From Legionella impletisoli (GTDB lineage: Bacteria; Pseudomonadota; Gammaproteobacteria; Legionellales; Legionellaceae): a stretch of 64,000 nucleotides of DNA. This document shows, piece after piece, positions 41,077 through 49,837 of the stretch. A program made the position numbers and the translations under genes. Below the pieces are notes generated by a model. It saw nothing but the letters and a program-made list of their open reading frames with translations, was not told the DNA's origin and did not search any database. Where the stretch lies: positions 124,001-188,000 of the forward strand of contig NZ_CAAAIA010000007.1 in assembly GCF_900639875.1 (NCBI RefSeq), in the 5' to 3' direction. Numbering within the stretch: position 1 is the first letter of the stretch; every line of letters starts with the position of its first letter.

Positions 41077-41106
41077 CCTGATCCCTGATCCCTGATCCCT
41101 GATCCC
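41077..41106 (-). repeat. Heptamer array TCAGGGA (minus strand)
   Basis: Four exact heptamers (CCTGATC on the plus strand, a rotation of TCAGGGA on the minus strand) beginning 3 bp after the manC stop codon. It shares the TCAGG core with the array on the other side of the four-helix-bundle gene, in inverse orientation. Confidence 0.88.
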
Positions 41107-41108
41107 AA

Positions 41109-42539
41109 CTAAACCACTTCCACTTGACGATGATAAGCATCGTCATAGCGAGTAATGTCATCCTCTCCAAGATATTCGCCGCTTTGGACTTCAATCACAT
41201 ACAACGGCTCATGATGGGGATTACTTAACCGATGTAAGGTTTTTTGAGGAATGTAGGTTGATTGATTAACGCTTAGTTGCATTGTTTCTTGTCCATTGAC
41301 CACTTCGGCAATTCCACCTACCACGACCCAATGCTCAGCTCGATGCTGGTGCATTTGTAACGATAATCGGGCACCTGGCTTTACCATTAAACGTTTTACT
41401 TTAAAGGTAGGTCCTTCAGCCAATATTTCATAAAATCCCCAGGGGCGAGAAACACATAAGTGATCGTCTGCCAATTGGCGATGTTCTTCTGATAAAGAAT
41501 GAACGATGTCTTTGACTTGTTGTGAGTAGCGCTTGTCGGCGACCAAAACGGCATCTCCTGTGGCTACAATAATTTGGTCTTGAATTCCTAATGTGGTAAC
41601 TAAGGTTCGCTCACTGCTGATGAGGCAGTTTTTACTTTCTTTTGCGATCACATTTCCTTGTAACGCATTGCCATTTTCATCTAAGACATTCGTTTCAGCC
41701 ACGGCCGTCCAATCCCCTAGATCACTCCATTGCAAGTCAACGGGAATAACGCAGGCTTTATCCGTTTTCTCCATAATCGCGTAATCAATGGATTCACTGT
41801 GGCATTGGCTAAATGATTGGGCATCTAGACGCAAAAAATCATGCGCAACCTGGCCTTTGGCAACCGCTTCGAAAGAAGCATCATAAATATCCGAAGCATG
41901 AGTCTTAAGCTCATCCAGCCAAATCCCAGCGCGACCTGCAAACATGCCACTATTCCAGTAAAAATTTCCGGATTCAATAAACAGTTTTGCAGTTTGCTCA
42001 TTAGGTTTTTCGCAAAAGCGCTTAACACGAAACGCTTCATTACCAAACACTTCTTGGGCTTCAATATAGCCATAACCCGTTTTAGGACTAGTGGGTTTAA
42101 TACCAAAGGTGACAATGGTGTCATGGTGTTGAGCAATTTGAGTGCCTTTAAGAATGGCATCTTGAAAGGCGTTAGCATCACTTATCCAATGATCGGATGG
42201 CAAAAGAATCATCATGGCATCGCGACCATATTTTTGACTTAGAAAGTGAGCAGTAGAGGCAATGGCCGGTGCGGTATTTCGGGGGCAAGGTTCTAATAGA
42301 TAAGTGGGAGATGCATCAAAACTTTGTAATTGCTCTTGTGATAAAAAATAATGCGCTTCATTGCAAACCACAACGGATTGATTTATCGGAAGATTCATGA
42401 CTCGCTGCATTGTTTGTTGTAGTAGCGAGGTGTCGTTTTGTAAGTTTAGAAACTGCTTAGGAAAGTTTTTTCGTGACAAAGGCCAAAGTCTTGTACCAGA
42501 ACCACCTGCTAGAATCACCGGGAAAATGTCAGCCATCAT
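41109..42539 (-). CDS. manC: Mannose-1-phosphate guanylyltransferase / mannose-6-phosphate isomerase
   Basis: Bifunctional enzyme (ManC/CpsB/AlgA type) making GDP-mannose for surface polysaccharides. About 476 residues from ATG 42539 (MMADIFPVILAGG); an upstream ATG at 42572 is in frame. Nucleotidyltransferase motif GGSGTRLWPLSRKNFPKQFL and sugar-binding VKRFCEKP; the C-terminal cupin (RPWGFYEILAEGPTFKVKRL, HQHRAEHWVVVGG) is the isomerase part. No other sugar-nucleotide gene is adjacent. Its stop abuts the heptamer array. Confidence 0.95.
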   Translation of the reverse strand: MMADIFPVILAGGSGTRLWPLSRKNFPKQFLNLQNDTSLLQQTMQRVMNLPINQSVVVCNEAHYFLSQEQLQSFDASPTYLLEPCPRNTAPAIASTAHFLSQKYGRDAMMILLPSDHWISDANAFQDAILKGTQIAQHHDTIVTFGIKPTSPKTGYGYIEAQEVFGNEAFRVKRFCEKPNEQTAKLFIESGNFYWNSGMFAGRAGIWLDELKTHASDIYDASFEAVAKGQVAHDFLRLDAQSFSQCHSESIDYAIMEKTDKACVIPVDLQWSDLGDWTAVAETNVLDENGNALQGNVIAKESKNCLISSERTLVTTLGIQDQIIVATGDAVLVADKRYSQQVKDIVHSLSEEHRQLADDHLCVSRPWGFYEILAEGPTFKVKRLMVKPGARLSLQMHQHRAEHWVVVGGIAEVVNGQETMQLSVNQSTYIPQKTLHRLSNPHHEPLYVIEVQSGEYLGEDDITRYDDAYHRQVEVV

Positions 42540-42681
42540 ATAGGTCTCATCCTGTGGAATTTGGGGGTTCATTTTAGCCTTAATTTGTGATAGGTGGCAA
42601 ATGTGGTGAAGACTATGCCGTGCTTAATAAATACCTTTTGGACAATTTTGGCAGAGCCTGGATCCCTCACATAAAGCCTGG

Positions 42682-42819
42682 TCTCTTGATCACATCTTAA
42701 ACCTACGCCCGTGGCTTGACCCGGGGTCCAGTGTTTTAACGCAGTACCCCTGGATTCCATGGAACGTCGAAGAGTAGAGCGGGACTTGGTTTTCAAAGAT
42801 GTGTAGAAGATTTAGCACA
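42682..42819. mobile_element. MITE-like dispersed repeat, copy 3
   Basis: Third copy, about 138 bp, with the left end TCTCTTGATCACATCTT and right end AAGATGTGTAGAAGATTT. The internal hairpin is CCCGTGG-CTTGA-CCCGGGG here, different in stem sequence from copies 1 and 2. It is the most diverged copy, shorter in the middle. Confidence 0.72.
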
Positions 42820-42843
42820 TTAGCTGCTCTCGCGACGATTCAA

Positions 42844-42873
42844 TTGCCGAATTTAGGATAAATTCGCTATAAT
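42844..42873 (+). promoter_or_regulatory. Putative queC promoter
   Basis: TTGCCG at 42844-42849 and a perfect TATAAT at 42868-42873, 18-bp spacing, about 30 bp before the queC ATG. No preQ1 riboswitch-like structure fits in the short leader. Confidence 0.6.
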
Positions 42874-42902
42874 GGTAAAATTATGCGCTTAATGAACGAA
42901 CA

Positions 42903-43574
42903 ATGAAAAAAGCTGTTATTTTATTATCTGGTGGATTGGATTCTGCAACGTGTCTTGCTATTGCAAAAGACTCAGGATTTCAGTGCTATGCATTGAGTTT
43001 TTCATATGGGCAAAAACATAGCCCTGAATTAGAGGCTGCTCGAGACATTGCAGCCACAATGGGAGTAAACGAGCATAAGATGGTTCATCTTGATCTGGGC
43101 CAGTTTGGCGGCTCAGCCTTAACCGACGATGCGATTGCTGTCCCTTCGTTTCAAGAAACCACATCCATCCCTGTAACGTATGTCCCGGCTCGAAATACGA
43201 TCTTCTTGTCGATTGCACTTGGTTATGCAGAAGTGTTAGGGGCTTATGATCTATTTATTGGTGCGAATGCCGTTGATTATTCAAATTATCCTGATTGTCG
43301 TTTCGAGTTTATCGAAGCGTTTCAAAACCTTGCGAATATTGCTACCAAAGCAGGTACTGAGGGGCAACGATTCACCATTCACGCCCCATTACTGACGATG
43401 ACCAAAAGTGACATTATTAAAACGGGGGTGAAGCTCGGTGTTGATTACGGATTAACGGTGTCTTGTTATCAATTAGATTCTCAAAAAGCAGCCTGCGGCG
43501 TGTGTGATAGTTGCACATTTCGTGCGCGCGGGTTTCAAGAGGCAAATGTGCTAGATCCTACATTATATCAATAG
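42903..43574 (+). CDS. queC: 7-cyano-7-deazaguanine synthase QueC
   Basis: ATP-dependent conversion of 7-carboxy-7-deazaguanine to preQ0 in queuosine synthesis. 223 residues. N-terminal PP-loop [25 protein letters not shown] in the middle, and the C-terminal zinc site CGVCDSC preceded by a further Cys (TVSCYQLD). Monocistronic; queE is not in the window. Confidence 0.97.
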   Translation: MKKAVILLSGGLDSATCLAIAKDSGFQCYALSFSYGQKHSPELEAARDIAATMGVNEHKMVHLDLGQFGGSALTDDAIAVPSFQETTSIPVTYVPARNTIFLSIALGYAEVLGAYDLFIGANAVDYSNYPDCRFEFIEAFQNLANIATKAGTEGQRFTIHAPLLTMTKSDIIKTGVKLGVDYGLTVSCYQLDSQKAACGVCDSCTFRARGFQEANVLDPTLYQ

Positions 43575-43673
43575 CTTATAAGTTTTTTTGTTCTATTTGA
43601 TTACTTTTCTTTCATTTTTGTAATCATAATGATATATTTTCGCCGAGTTTTTTAATTTAACCCGGAGGGAATT

Positions 43674-44216
43674 ATGTGGGAAAAAATGAAATCTTTTTTT
43701 ACAAAAGATCTACCAGAGGGCTTTGATCGCTTTGTAGCGAAACCTTTTCTAAATAATTGGAAGTCGATTACAACGGTTGTAGTAGCGGCAACTGCAGTTG
43801 CTTTATGCTTGGTTTATCCGCCGATGATTCTATCCTTAGCTGTGTTTGCTTTGGCTTCTAGCCCTGCTATGGCTGCATTCGGCAGCGGTGCGGTTATGGC
43901 TGCAACCGCATTGGTGGCGTCAGCCGTAGCACTCACTGTGGCTTCTGTGTTTGGTTTGGCGTTTGGCGCTAAAAAATTGTTCGATACCTTCTTTAAAAAG
44001 GGTAGCGATGAGCAACCCGATGAAGAATTCAGCGATAGCGAAGATTCGACCGTTTCACCATCCTTAAGTAATTTAGGAGGTAGAAAGAAGTCTGCTAATG
44101 ATGAAACACTAGACGCTGAAGAAGGACAACACGCATCGCCTTTGGATTCACATAAAAAATCGCCAGAAGTTAAGCCTGAAACTACACATGTTGCTTCTCC
44201 TTCAGCATCGTCCTAA
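43674..44216 (+). CDS. Membrane protein with long polar acidic tail, unknown function
   Basis: 180 residues: a short N-terminal region (FFTKDLPEGFDRFVAKPF), two or three hydrophobic Ala/Val-rich helices (about 33-60 and 66-100) and a 75-residue disordered tail rich in Ser, Asp, Glu and Lys. Strong GGAGGG site before the ATG and a good terminator behind make it a real gene. No family recognised. The tail composition would fit a secreted effector, but this is weak evidence. Confidence 0.65.
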   Translation: MWEKMKSFFTKDLPEGFDRFVAKPFLNNWKSITTVVVAATAVALCLVYPPMILSLAVFALASSPAMAAFGSGAVMAATALVASAVALTVASVFGLAFGAKKLFDTFFKKGSDEQPDEEFSDSEDSTVSPSLSNLGGRKKSANDETLDAEEGQHASPLDSHKKSPEVKPETTHVASPSASS

Positions 44217-44230
44217 TTTTTGTAAGTTTA

Positions 44231-44256
44231 AAACGCGGCGTTTGCCGCGTTTTTTG
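44231..44256 (+). terminator. Intrinsic terminator after the 180-residue membrane-protein gene
   Basis: Perfect 9-bp stem AAACGCGGC/GCCGCGTTT with a GTTT loop, followed by TTTGTTT. Lies 14 bp after the stop codon. Confidence 0.9.
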
Positions 44257-44288
44257 TTTGAAGAGCAGCAATTTCAGTGATTTTGCGT

Positions 44289-44294
44289 TATAAT
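44289..44294 (+). promoter_or_regulatory. -10 element upstream of metG
   Basis: TATAAT 30 bp before the metG ATG. No good -35 at the expected distance; an upstream GTG-free AT-rich stretch only. Confidence 0.4.
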
Positions 44295-44323
44295 TCGCCA
44301 TTTTTAGCAATGGATATGGGGTT

Positions 44324-45964
44324 ATGACAAAGGTTCGTACAATGCTGGTTACCAGTGCTCTTCCGTATGCCAATGGCCATTTGCATTTAGGCCATTTAGT
44401 GGAGCATATTCAAACCGATATCTGGGTGCGCACGCATAAAATGCTCGGTCATCAATGCATTAGTGTTTGTGGCGATGACGCTCATGGCACACCGATTATG
44501 CTAAAAGCAGAACAAGCGGGCATGACCCCCGAAGTGCTCACCGCTGAAATTAAACAAAGCCATGAACGCGATTTTATGGCGTTTGGTATAGCTTATGACA
44601 GCTATCATACTACGCATTCCGAAGAAAACTGCAAACTCTCAGAGTTAATATACGAACGGTTGAATGCTCGCGGCGATATTGTTAAAAAAACCATTCGCCA
44701 AGCGTATGATCCAGTCAAAGAAATGTTTTTACCCGATCGTTTCGTAAAAGGAACTTGTCCCAAATGCAAAGCGCCGGATCAATACGGGGATAATTGTGAA
44801 GCGTGTGGCGCTACGTATCTGCCAACGGACTTACTTGATCCAGTTTCCGCTATATCGGGCGCGAAGCCGATTGAAAAAGAGTCCGAACACTATTTCTTTG
44901 ATTTGCCTCGTTATGAGACGCTATTAAGAAAGTGGACAAAGAGCGGTCATTTGCAGCCTGAAGTGGTGAATAAGTTGGATGAATGGTTTGAATCCGGCTT
45001 AAAACAATGGGATATCTCACGTGATGCACCCTATTTTGGCTTTCTTATTCCAGGAACATTAGATAAATATTTTTACGTGTGGCTTGATGCCCCCATCGGC
45101 TATATGGCGAGCTTTAAAAAATACTGCGATGAGCAAGGCCTTTCATTTGATGCATTTTGGGGAGAAGGCAGTGAGGCGGAGCTTTATCATTTTGTTGGTA
45201 AAGACATTGTTTATTTCCATGCTTTATTCTGGCCTGCGATGCTTGCAGGAAGCGGCCATCGTCTACCCACAGCCATCTATACCCACGGGTTTTTAACCGT
45301 GAATGGTCAGAAAATGTCGAAATCGCGTGGCACGTTTATTGAGGCTCGTCAGTATCTTGAATACCTTAATCCAGAATACTTGCGTTATTATTTTGCCGCG
45401 AAACTCAATAGCCGCGTAGATGATTTAGACTTAAATTTTGAAGATTTTATTAATCGAGTGAACGCAGACTTGGTGGGTAAAGTCGTGAATATTGCCAGCC
45501 GGTGCGCGGGATTCATCAATAAGCGCTTTGACAACCAATTGGCTAAAGAACTCAGCGAACCAAAGTTGTATGAAGCATTATTAGCGAAGCGCGAGCAAAT
45601 TATTGAATCCTACGTCTCAAGAGATTATGCCCAGGCCATCCGCTTAATCATGGAAGCCGCTGATCGGGTTAATCAATACATCGACACCGAAAAACCTTGG
45701 GTTCTTGCAAAAGATTCTGAAAAACTTGCCGAAGTGCAAGCTATATGCACTATGGGTTTGAATTTATATCGCATGTTGATTACGTATTTAAAACCTGTTG
45801 TGCCGCAGATGGCAGCTGCTTCCGAAGATTTTCTAGATTGTGAATCCTTAACCTTTCAAGCGCTTGATACTCCATTGCTGAATCATCGCATTAATTTGTT
45901 TAAACCATTAATGGTACGCGTAGAGCGCGAAAAAATTGATGCGCTCTTGGCCGAGGGTCGTTAG
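44324..45964 (+). CDS. metG: Methionyl-tRNA synthetase (short form)
   Basis: Charges tRNA-Met. 546 residues: the class I HIGH-type motif appears as HLHLGHL near residue 20, a zinc knuckle with CPKC and CEACG (about residues 145-161), and KMSKSRGT near residue 330. It lacks the C-terminal EMAP-like dimerisation domain of E. coli MetG (677 residues), as in several reduced or Legionella-type enzymes. Immediately followed by the rnfB-like gene, with no gap. Confidence 0.97.
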   Translation: MTKVRTMLVTSALPYANGHLHLGHLVEHIQTDIWVRTHKMLGHQCISVCGDDAHGTPIMLKAEQAGMTPEVLTAEIKQSHERDFMAFGIAYDSYHTTHSEENCKLSELIYERLNARGDIVKKTIRQAYDPVKEMFLPDRFVKGTCPKCKAPDQYGDNCEACGATYLPTDLLDPVSAISGAKPIEKESEHYFFDLPRYETLLRKWTKSGHLQPEVVNKLDEWFESGLKQWDISRDAPYFGFLIPGTLDKYFYVWLDAPIGYMASFKKYCDEQGLSFDAFWGEGSEAELYHFVGKDIVYFHALFWPAMLAGSGHRLPTAIYTHGFLTVNGQKMSKSRGTFIEARQYLEYLNPEYLRYYFAAKLNSRVDDLDLNFEDFINRVNADLVGKVVNIASRCAGFINKRFDNQLAKELSEPKLYEALLAKREQIIESYVSRDYAQAIRLIMEAADRVNQYIDTEKPWVLAKDSEKLAEVQAICTMGLNLYRMLITYLKPVVPQMAAASEDFLDCESLTFQALDTPLLNHRINLFKPLMVRVEREKIDALLAEGR

Positions 45965-46576
45965 ATGCCAACGGTTAGCGAGATTGATGCACTTCTTCCA
46001 CAAACCCAATGTGGGGAGTGCGATTTTAAAGGGTGTCGTCCTTATGCCGAAGCATTGGCAAATGGGAGTGTAACAATCGATCGTTGCCCGCCGGGTGGCG
46101 TGGAAACCCTAAAAGCCCTTGGTCGTTTATTAGAGGTAGATTCAACCCCCTATGTAGAACGTGTTTCTAAAAATACTCGTCTCCCTTCTCTCGCCGTGAT
46201 TCGAGAGCCCGAATGCATTGGGTGCACCAAATGCATTCAGGCGTGTCCTGTGGACGCAATTATCGGCGGCGCGAAACAAATGCATACCGTTTTGGAGCAT
46301 GAGTGTACGGGTTGTGGGTTATGCGTTGAGCCCTGTCCTGTGGATTGTATTGATATGGTATCTTTACCCGCCCCACAGTTTGATAAAACGATTTCACGAG
46401 AGCGTTTTCAGGCGCGAGAGGTGCGATTATTACGCGAGCAGCACGAAAAACAACAGCTTTATCGCGAAAAAAGAAAGCTTGCAGCACTTAAAGCAGGAGA
46501 AGAGCAAGATAAGCAGGCTAAGAACCATTATATTTTACAAGCTTTGGCCCGCGTTCAGGCGAAGAGAAATGAATAA
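45965..46576 (+). CDS. RnfB-like iron-sulfur protein (orphan)
   Basis: 203 residues. N-terminal 4Fe-4S domain CGECDFKGC...CPPGG as in RnfB/RsxB (residues about 16-45), then two ferredoxin motifs [12 protein letters not shown] and [12 protein letters not shown] (about 88-130), then a charged helical tail. The N-terminal membrane helix of a complete RnfB is missing, and rnfA, C, D, G, E are not adjacent. It is directly after metG and overlaps nth by 8 bp; rnf/rsx-nth linkage is ancestral, so this may be a survivor put to another use, perhaps electron supply to Fe-S proteins such as Nth. Confidence 0.85.
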   Translation: MPTVSEIDALLPQTQCGECDFKGCRPYAEALANGSVTIDRCPPGGVETLKALGRLLEVDSTPYVERVSKNTRLPSLAVIREPECIGCTKCIQACPVDAIIGGAKQMHTVLEHECTGCGLCVEPCPVDCIDMVSLPAPQFDKTISRERFQAREVRLLREQHEKQQLYREKRKLAALKAGEEQDKQAKNHYILQALARVQAKRNE

Positions 46577-47207
46577 AGAAAAACGAACGGCAATTTTCGA
46601 GCGCTTTCAAGAGAAAAATCCTCACCCTACAACGGAATTAAACTTTAGTACCCCGTTTGAATTATTAATAGCCGTTATTTTATCGGCTCAAGCAACGGAT
46701 ATCAGTGTAAATAAAGCTACGGAAAAATTATTTTTCGTAGCCAATACACCGAAAGCAATTTTAGAACTCGGTGAAGAGAGACTAAAAGAATACATTAAAA
46801 CCATCGGGCTTTATAACAGCAAAGCGAAACACATCCTCAGTACTTCTGAGCTATTGCTTGAGCGCTACGATGGTGAAGTACCAGAAGAAAGAGAAGCCTT
46901 GGAAGCCTTACCCGGTGTGGGGCGAAAAACGGCTAATGTGGTTCTCAATACCGCATTTGATAAACCCACCATTCCGGTGGATACCCATGTGTTTCGCGTG
47001 GCCAATCGGACTGGCCTTGCCAAAGGGAAAACACCACTAGAAGTCGAGAAAAAATTACTCAATAATACCGAAAAGCGATTTTTACACAATGTGCATCATT
47101 GGCTCGTGTTGCACGGTCGTTATGTTTGCATCGCTAGAAAGCCTAAGTGCCCAGAGTGTTTGATTAATGATTTATGCGAATATAAGTATAAGACTCAGGG
47201 GTCGTAA
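46569..47207 (+). CDS. nth: Endonuclease III
   Basis: DNA glycosylase/AP lyase for oxidised pyrimidines. 212 residues from ATG 46569; a longer frame extends upstream inside rnfB but is out of family. Helix-hairpin-helix [14 protein letters not shown] with the catalytic Lys, catalytic Asp in [11 protein letters not shown], and the C-terminal 4Fe-4S ligands C-x6-C-x2-C-x5-C ([17 protein letters not shown]). Confidence 0.97.
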   Translation: MNKEKRTAIFERFQEKNPHPTTELNFSTPFELLIAVILSAQATDISVNKATEKLFFVANTPKAILELGEERLKEYIKTIGLYNSKAKHILSTSELLLERYDGEVPEEREALEALPGVGRKTANVVLNTAFDKPTIPVDTHVFRVANRTGLAKGKTPLEVEKKLLNNTEKRFLHNVHHWLVLHGRYVCIARKPKCPECLINDLCEYKYKTQGS

Positions 47208-47261
47208 AGACTCAAAAATTCCTGAACTAATAAAAATTGACCCATGATCTGAGTAAACCGC

Positions 47262-47366
47262 TAACTCCCAGAGTGGGTGGTGCGGTCAAAGCCGCACCAC
47301 GTAGGCGAGTTAACCACCATGCGCTATTCCTACGTGCTGTGCTTTAAGCACAGCATCCATGCTAGG
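47262..47366. repeat. Palindrome pair in the frame of the 127-bp repeat
   Basis: GGTGCGG-TCAAA-(G)CCGCACC, then ACGTAGG, a spacer, CCTACGT and GCTGTGC-TTTAA-GCACAGC. The order and the ACGTAGG/CCTACGT blocks are those of the 10.3-kb array, but both stems have other sequences. A single unit between nth and glmU (convergent genes). Confidence 0.7.
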
Positions 47367-47473
47367 AGTTTGGATTTTCAATGAATGCTGTGGTCTCATA
47401 GAACATTACTCTAGCGGTCTACATTCGTGAATTTGAACCTAAGATCAGCCAGTTCATCGCAGCTCAGGGAATG

Positions 47474-48847
47474 TTAGGATTCCTTAACCGGTCGTTTCCA
47501 GCCTGAAATGGTTTTTTGTCGATTCTCGGTCAAGGTTAATTCGCCGGGAGGGGCGTCTTTCCGTATGGTGCTGCCCGCGCCGATGGTAGCATCTTTTCCT
47601 ACCGTTACAGGAGCAACGAGCTGGGTATCAGAGCCGATAAACGCGCCGTCTTCAATTACAGTTTGGTATTTATTGGCTCCATCATAGTTACATGTAATTG
47701 TTCCTGCACCAATGTTAACGTGTTTACCAATCGTGACATCCCCTAAATAACTTAAATGGTTGGCTTTGCTGCCTTCATCAAAAACGGCGTTTTTGACTTC
47801 GACAAAATTACCGATCTTACAGTTTGAGGCTAAAATCGTGCCTGGTCTTATGCGGGCAAAAGGTCCAATTTGGCAATGATCCCCAATTTGACAATTTTCT
47901 AATACTGAATTTGCTAAAACTTGGCAATGTTCACCAATTTTAACGTTTTTAAGTACACAATTGGGGCCGATAACACTTCCTTCGCCGATAGATACTGAGC
48001 CTTCAAATACAGAATTTACATCGATGCAAACATCAAGACCGCATTCTAAAATCCCTCGTATGTCAATGCGCGCTGCATCCACGACATGAACTCCCTGTAT
48101 CAATAATTGTTCGGCCAAGCGTTTTTGGAAAGCGCGCTCCAGCATCTGAAGTTGCTTACGATCATTGACCCCTAAAATCTCTAAGGGATCACTCGCTTCC
48201 ATGGAGGCAATCTCTACCCCTTCATTAGAAGCCATGGCAATGATTTCGGTAAGATAATATTCTTCCTGAGCATTTTGATTGCTAAGCTTAGGAAGCCATC
48301 GGTTTAATGCTTCTCTGTGAGCGAGACAAATTCCACTATAGATTTCATCAATTTTCTTCTGATTGGCAGAAGCATCTTTTTCTTCAACGATGGCATGGAT
48401 GCGCTCTGCCCCATCGCGCACCACACGACCAAATCCATAAGGGTCATCCACACACGCAACAAGTAATCCTAAATCTGTTACCGTAGAACCGATAGTGCTG
48501 GCAATAAGGCCGTGTAACGTCTCAAGTTGGATTAAAGGAACATCTGCTGAGAGGATTAAGACATGGCTATTTTCTGATAAATGAGGCAATGTCTGCAATA
48601 CCGCATGGCCTGTTCCAAGCTGCATATCTTGCTTTACCCAATTGACCTTGAGATGGGATAATTCATCTTGAATCATCTCGCTATGATGGCCAACAACCAC
48701 ATGAATCGCATTGGGATTAAGCCGTGTTGCGGTGTCTACTACGCGCTCTAACATTGTTTTCCCAGCGAGCTTGTGCAGTACCTTCGGCTTTTTTGAGTGC
48801 ATTCGTTTCCCAAGCCCTGCTGCAAGAATCACAATATCTAATAACAT
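47474..48847 (-). CDS. glmU: Bifunctional UDP-N-acetylglucosamine pyrophosphorylase / glucosamine-1-phosphate acetyltransferase
   Basis: Makes UDP-GlcNAc for peptidoglycan and LPS. 457 residues. N-terminal uridyltransferase motif LAAGLGKRMHSKKPKVLH; C-terminal left-handed beta helix with hexapeptide repeats (IGPNCVLKNVKIGEHCQV) and the acetyltransferase segment NHLSYLGDVTIGKHVNIGAGTITCNYDG. Monocistronic; glmS is not adjacent. Confidence 0.98.
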   Translation of the reverse strand: MLLDIVILAAGLGKRMHSKKPKVLHKLAGKTMLERVVDTATRLNPNAIHVVVGHHSEMIQDELSHLKVNWVKQDMQLGTGHAVLQTLPHLSENSHVLILSADVPLIQLETLHGLIASTIGSTVTDLGLLVACVDDPYGFGRVVRDGAERIHAIVEEKDASANQKKIDEIYSGICLAHREALNRWLPKLSNQNAQEEYYLTEIIAMASNEGVEIASMEASDPLEILGVNDRKQLQMLERAFQKRLAEQLLIQGVHVVDAARIDIRGILECGLDVCIDVNSVFEGSVSIGEGSVIGPNCVLKNVKIGEHCQVLANSVLENCQIGDHCQIGPFARIRPGTILASNCKIGNFVEVKNAVFDEGSKANHLSYLGDVTIGKHVNIGAGTITCNYDGANKYQTVIEDGAFIGSDTQLVAPVTVGKDATIGAGSTIRKDAPPGELTLTENRQKTISGWKRPVKES

Positions 48848-48955
48848 GATAATTTTATTTCCTGGATGATTACGAAGTGATTAAAATAATGATACTGTTT
48901 GAATCAAAATATATTGTATACCCTTTGTAAAAAATTGCGACCAAGGAGTTTTAAG

Positions 48956-49837
48956 ATGACGATTTTTCTAATATTAGCCAAAAAAATCATTTTAGCCGAG
49001 CTAAAAGAATTAAGAAATCAATCGATAGGCTCCGATCAAAGTTTACCCAATCGTGTTTTTTCAACCTTTTGGCTAGGCCGCGATGCAGAAGTTTCCGATG
49101 CAAAACGCGATATTCTTGATGAGTTAATTCAAAATATCCGATCGTTTAAACCCAAAGAAACAGATGAAGACAATTTAGAAGCGTTGCTTCATCTGATTGC
49201 AGAAGGGAAAGAAATGGCTAAAAAAGTGAGTGATGAAAAAGGATTTGTTAATGAAGGTATGACGGGACCTGCTTTAGAGAGCCTTATGAGATTATTAAAT
49301 TCAGTGCGGGATAAATTGCAGGAACACCAGCTCACCGATTTGGAGTGCAAAAATGATCCTTATGGAATTTTTTGCTTTTTTGCCGCCAAATATTTAGCTA
49401 CTAAATTGGTAGATGATTTAAAAAAAGGGAAAGTTGCAGACATGCTGGATAACCCAAAAGTTTCCAGTGCTGCGCTAATTTCCAGCAAAAAAGACCTTAT
49501 CCTAAGGAGAAGGTTATTGCTATGCAAAGTCATGATAGAACGAAGGGACCTATCTATAGATGAATTATCGATCAGAGAATGCGTAAAATCTGCGATTGAC
49601 AATATTCTTGCTGACAATAGAACTCTGTGTGAGGAAGGAGCTAAGGTCAGCTTACCCTTTGGTGTAACCCTTTTTCGTTCGCTTCATTTAGGTCCAACAC
49701 TTAACCCTTCCTTAGGAAGGCTGGCTGTTTTTATGAACGCTGCCATGGCGGCTCTTGAAAATCCAGCGTTGTATGATGCCGAACTCAGGGTGCGGAGAGA
49801 TTCACAAGCAGCCCCGGCTCCAGCCTCTCCCGGTTAA
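48956..49837 (+). CDS. Hypothetical helical protein, possible effector
   Basis: 293 residues from ATG 48956, which has AAGGAG 7 bases upstream; a longer frame from 48899 lacks a site. The protein is soluble and helical with many Leu, Lys and Glu residues (about 15-130 heptad-like), some hydrophobic stretches (GIFCFFAAKYLATKL) and an Ala/Pro-rich end. No known domain seen. The last 36 bp overlap convergent ansA. Lineage-specific gene of unknown role. Confidence 0.6.
   Translation: MTIFLILAKKIILAELKELRNQSIGSDQSLPNRVFSTFWLGRDAEVSDAKRDILDELIQNIRSFKPKETDEDNLEALLHLIAEGKEMAKKVSDEKGFVNEGMTGPALESLMRLLNSVRDKLQEHQLTDLECKNDPYGIFCFFAAKYLATKLVDDLKKGKVADMLDNPKVSSAALISSKKDLILRRRLLLCKVMIERRDLSIDELSIRECVKSAIDNILADNRTLCEEGAKVSLPFGVTLFRSLHLGPTLNPSLGRLAVFMNAAMAALENPALYDAELRVRRDSQAAPAPASPG

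Larger units (their letters stand above)
42540..42902. other. Intergenic region between manC and queC
   Basis: Divergent promoter region holding copy 3 of the MITE-like element (42682-42819) and the queC promoter. No gene supported. Confidence 0.65.

Noticed and set aside
40692-41108. Diversity-generating retroelement (Avd-like protein)
   Set aside because: No reverse transcriptase, template repeat or variable repeat nearby; the protein family alone is not enough.
42569-42796. 75-codon minus-strand frame upstream of manC
   Set aside because: It covers copy 3 of the dispersed repeat.
46218-46568. 117-codon N-terminal extension of nth
   Set aside because: It is an out-of-frame reading of rnfB; Nth family proteins begin at the ATG 46569.
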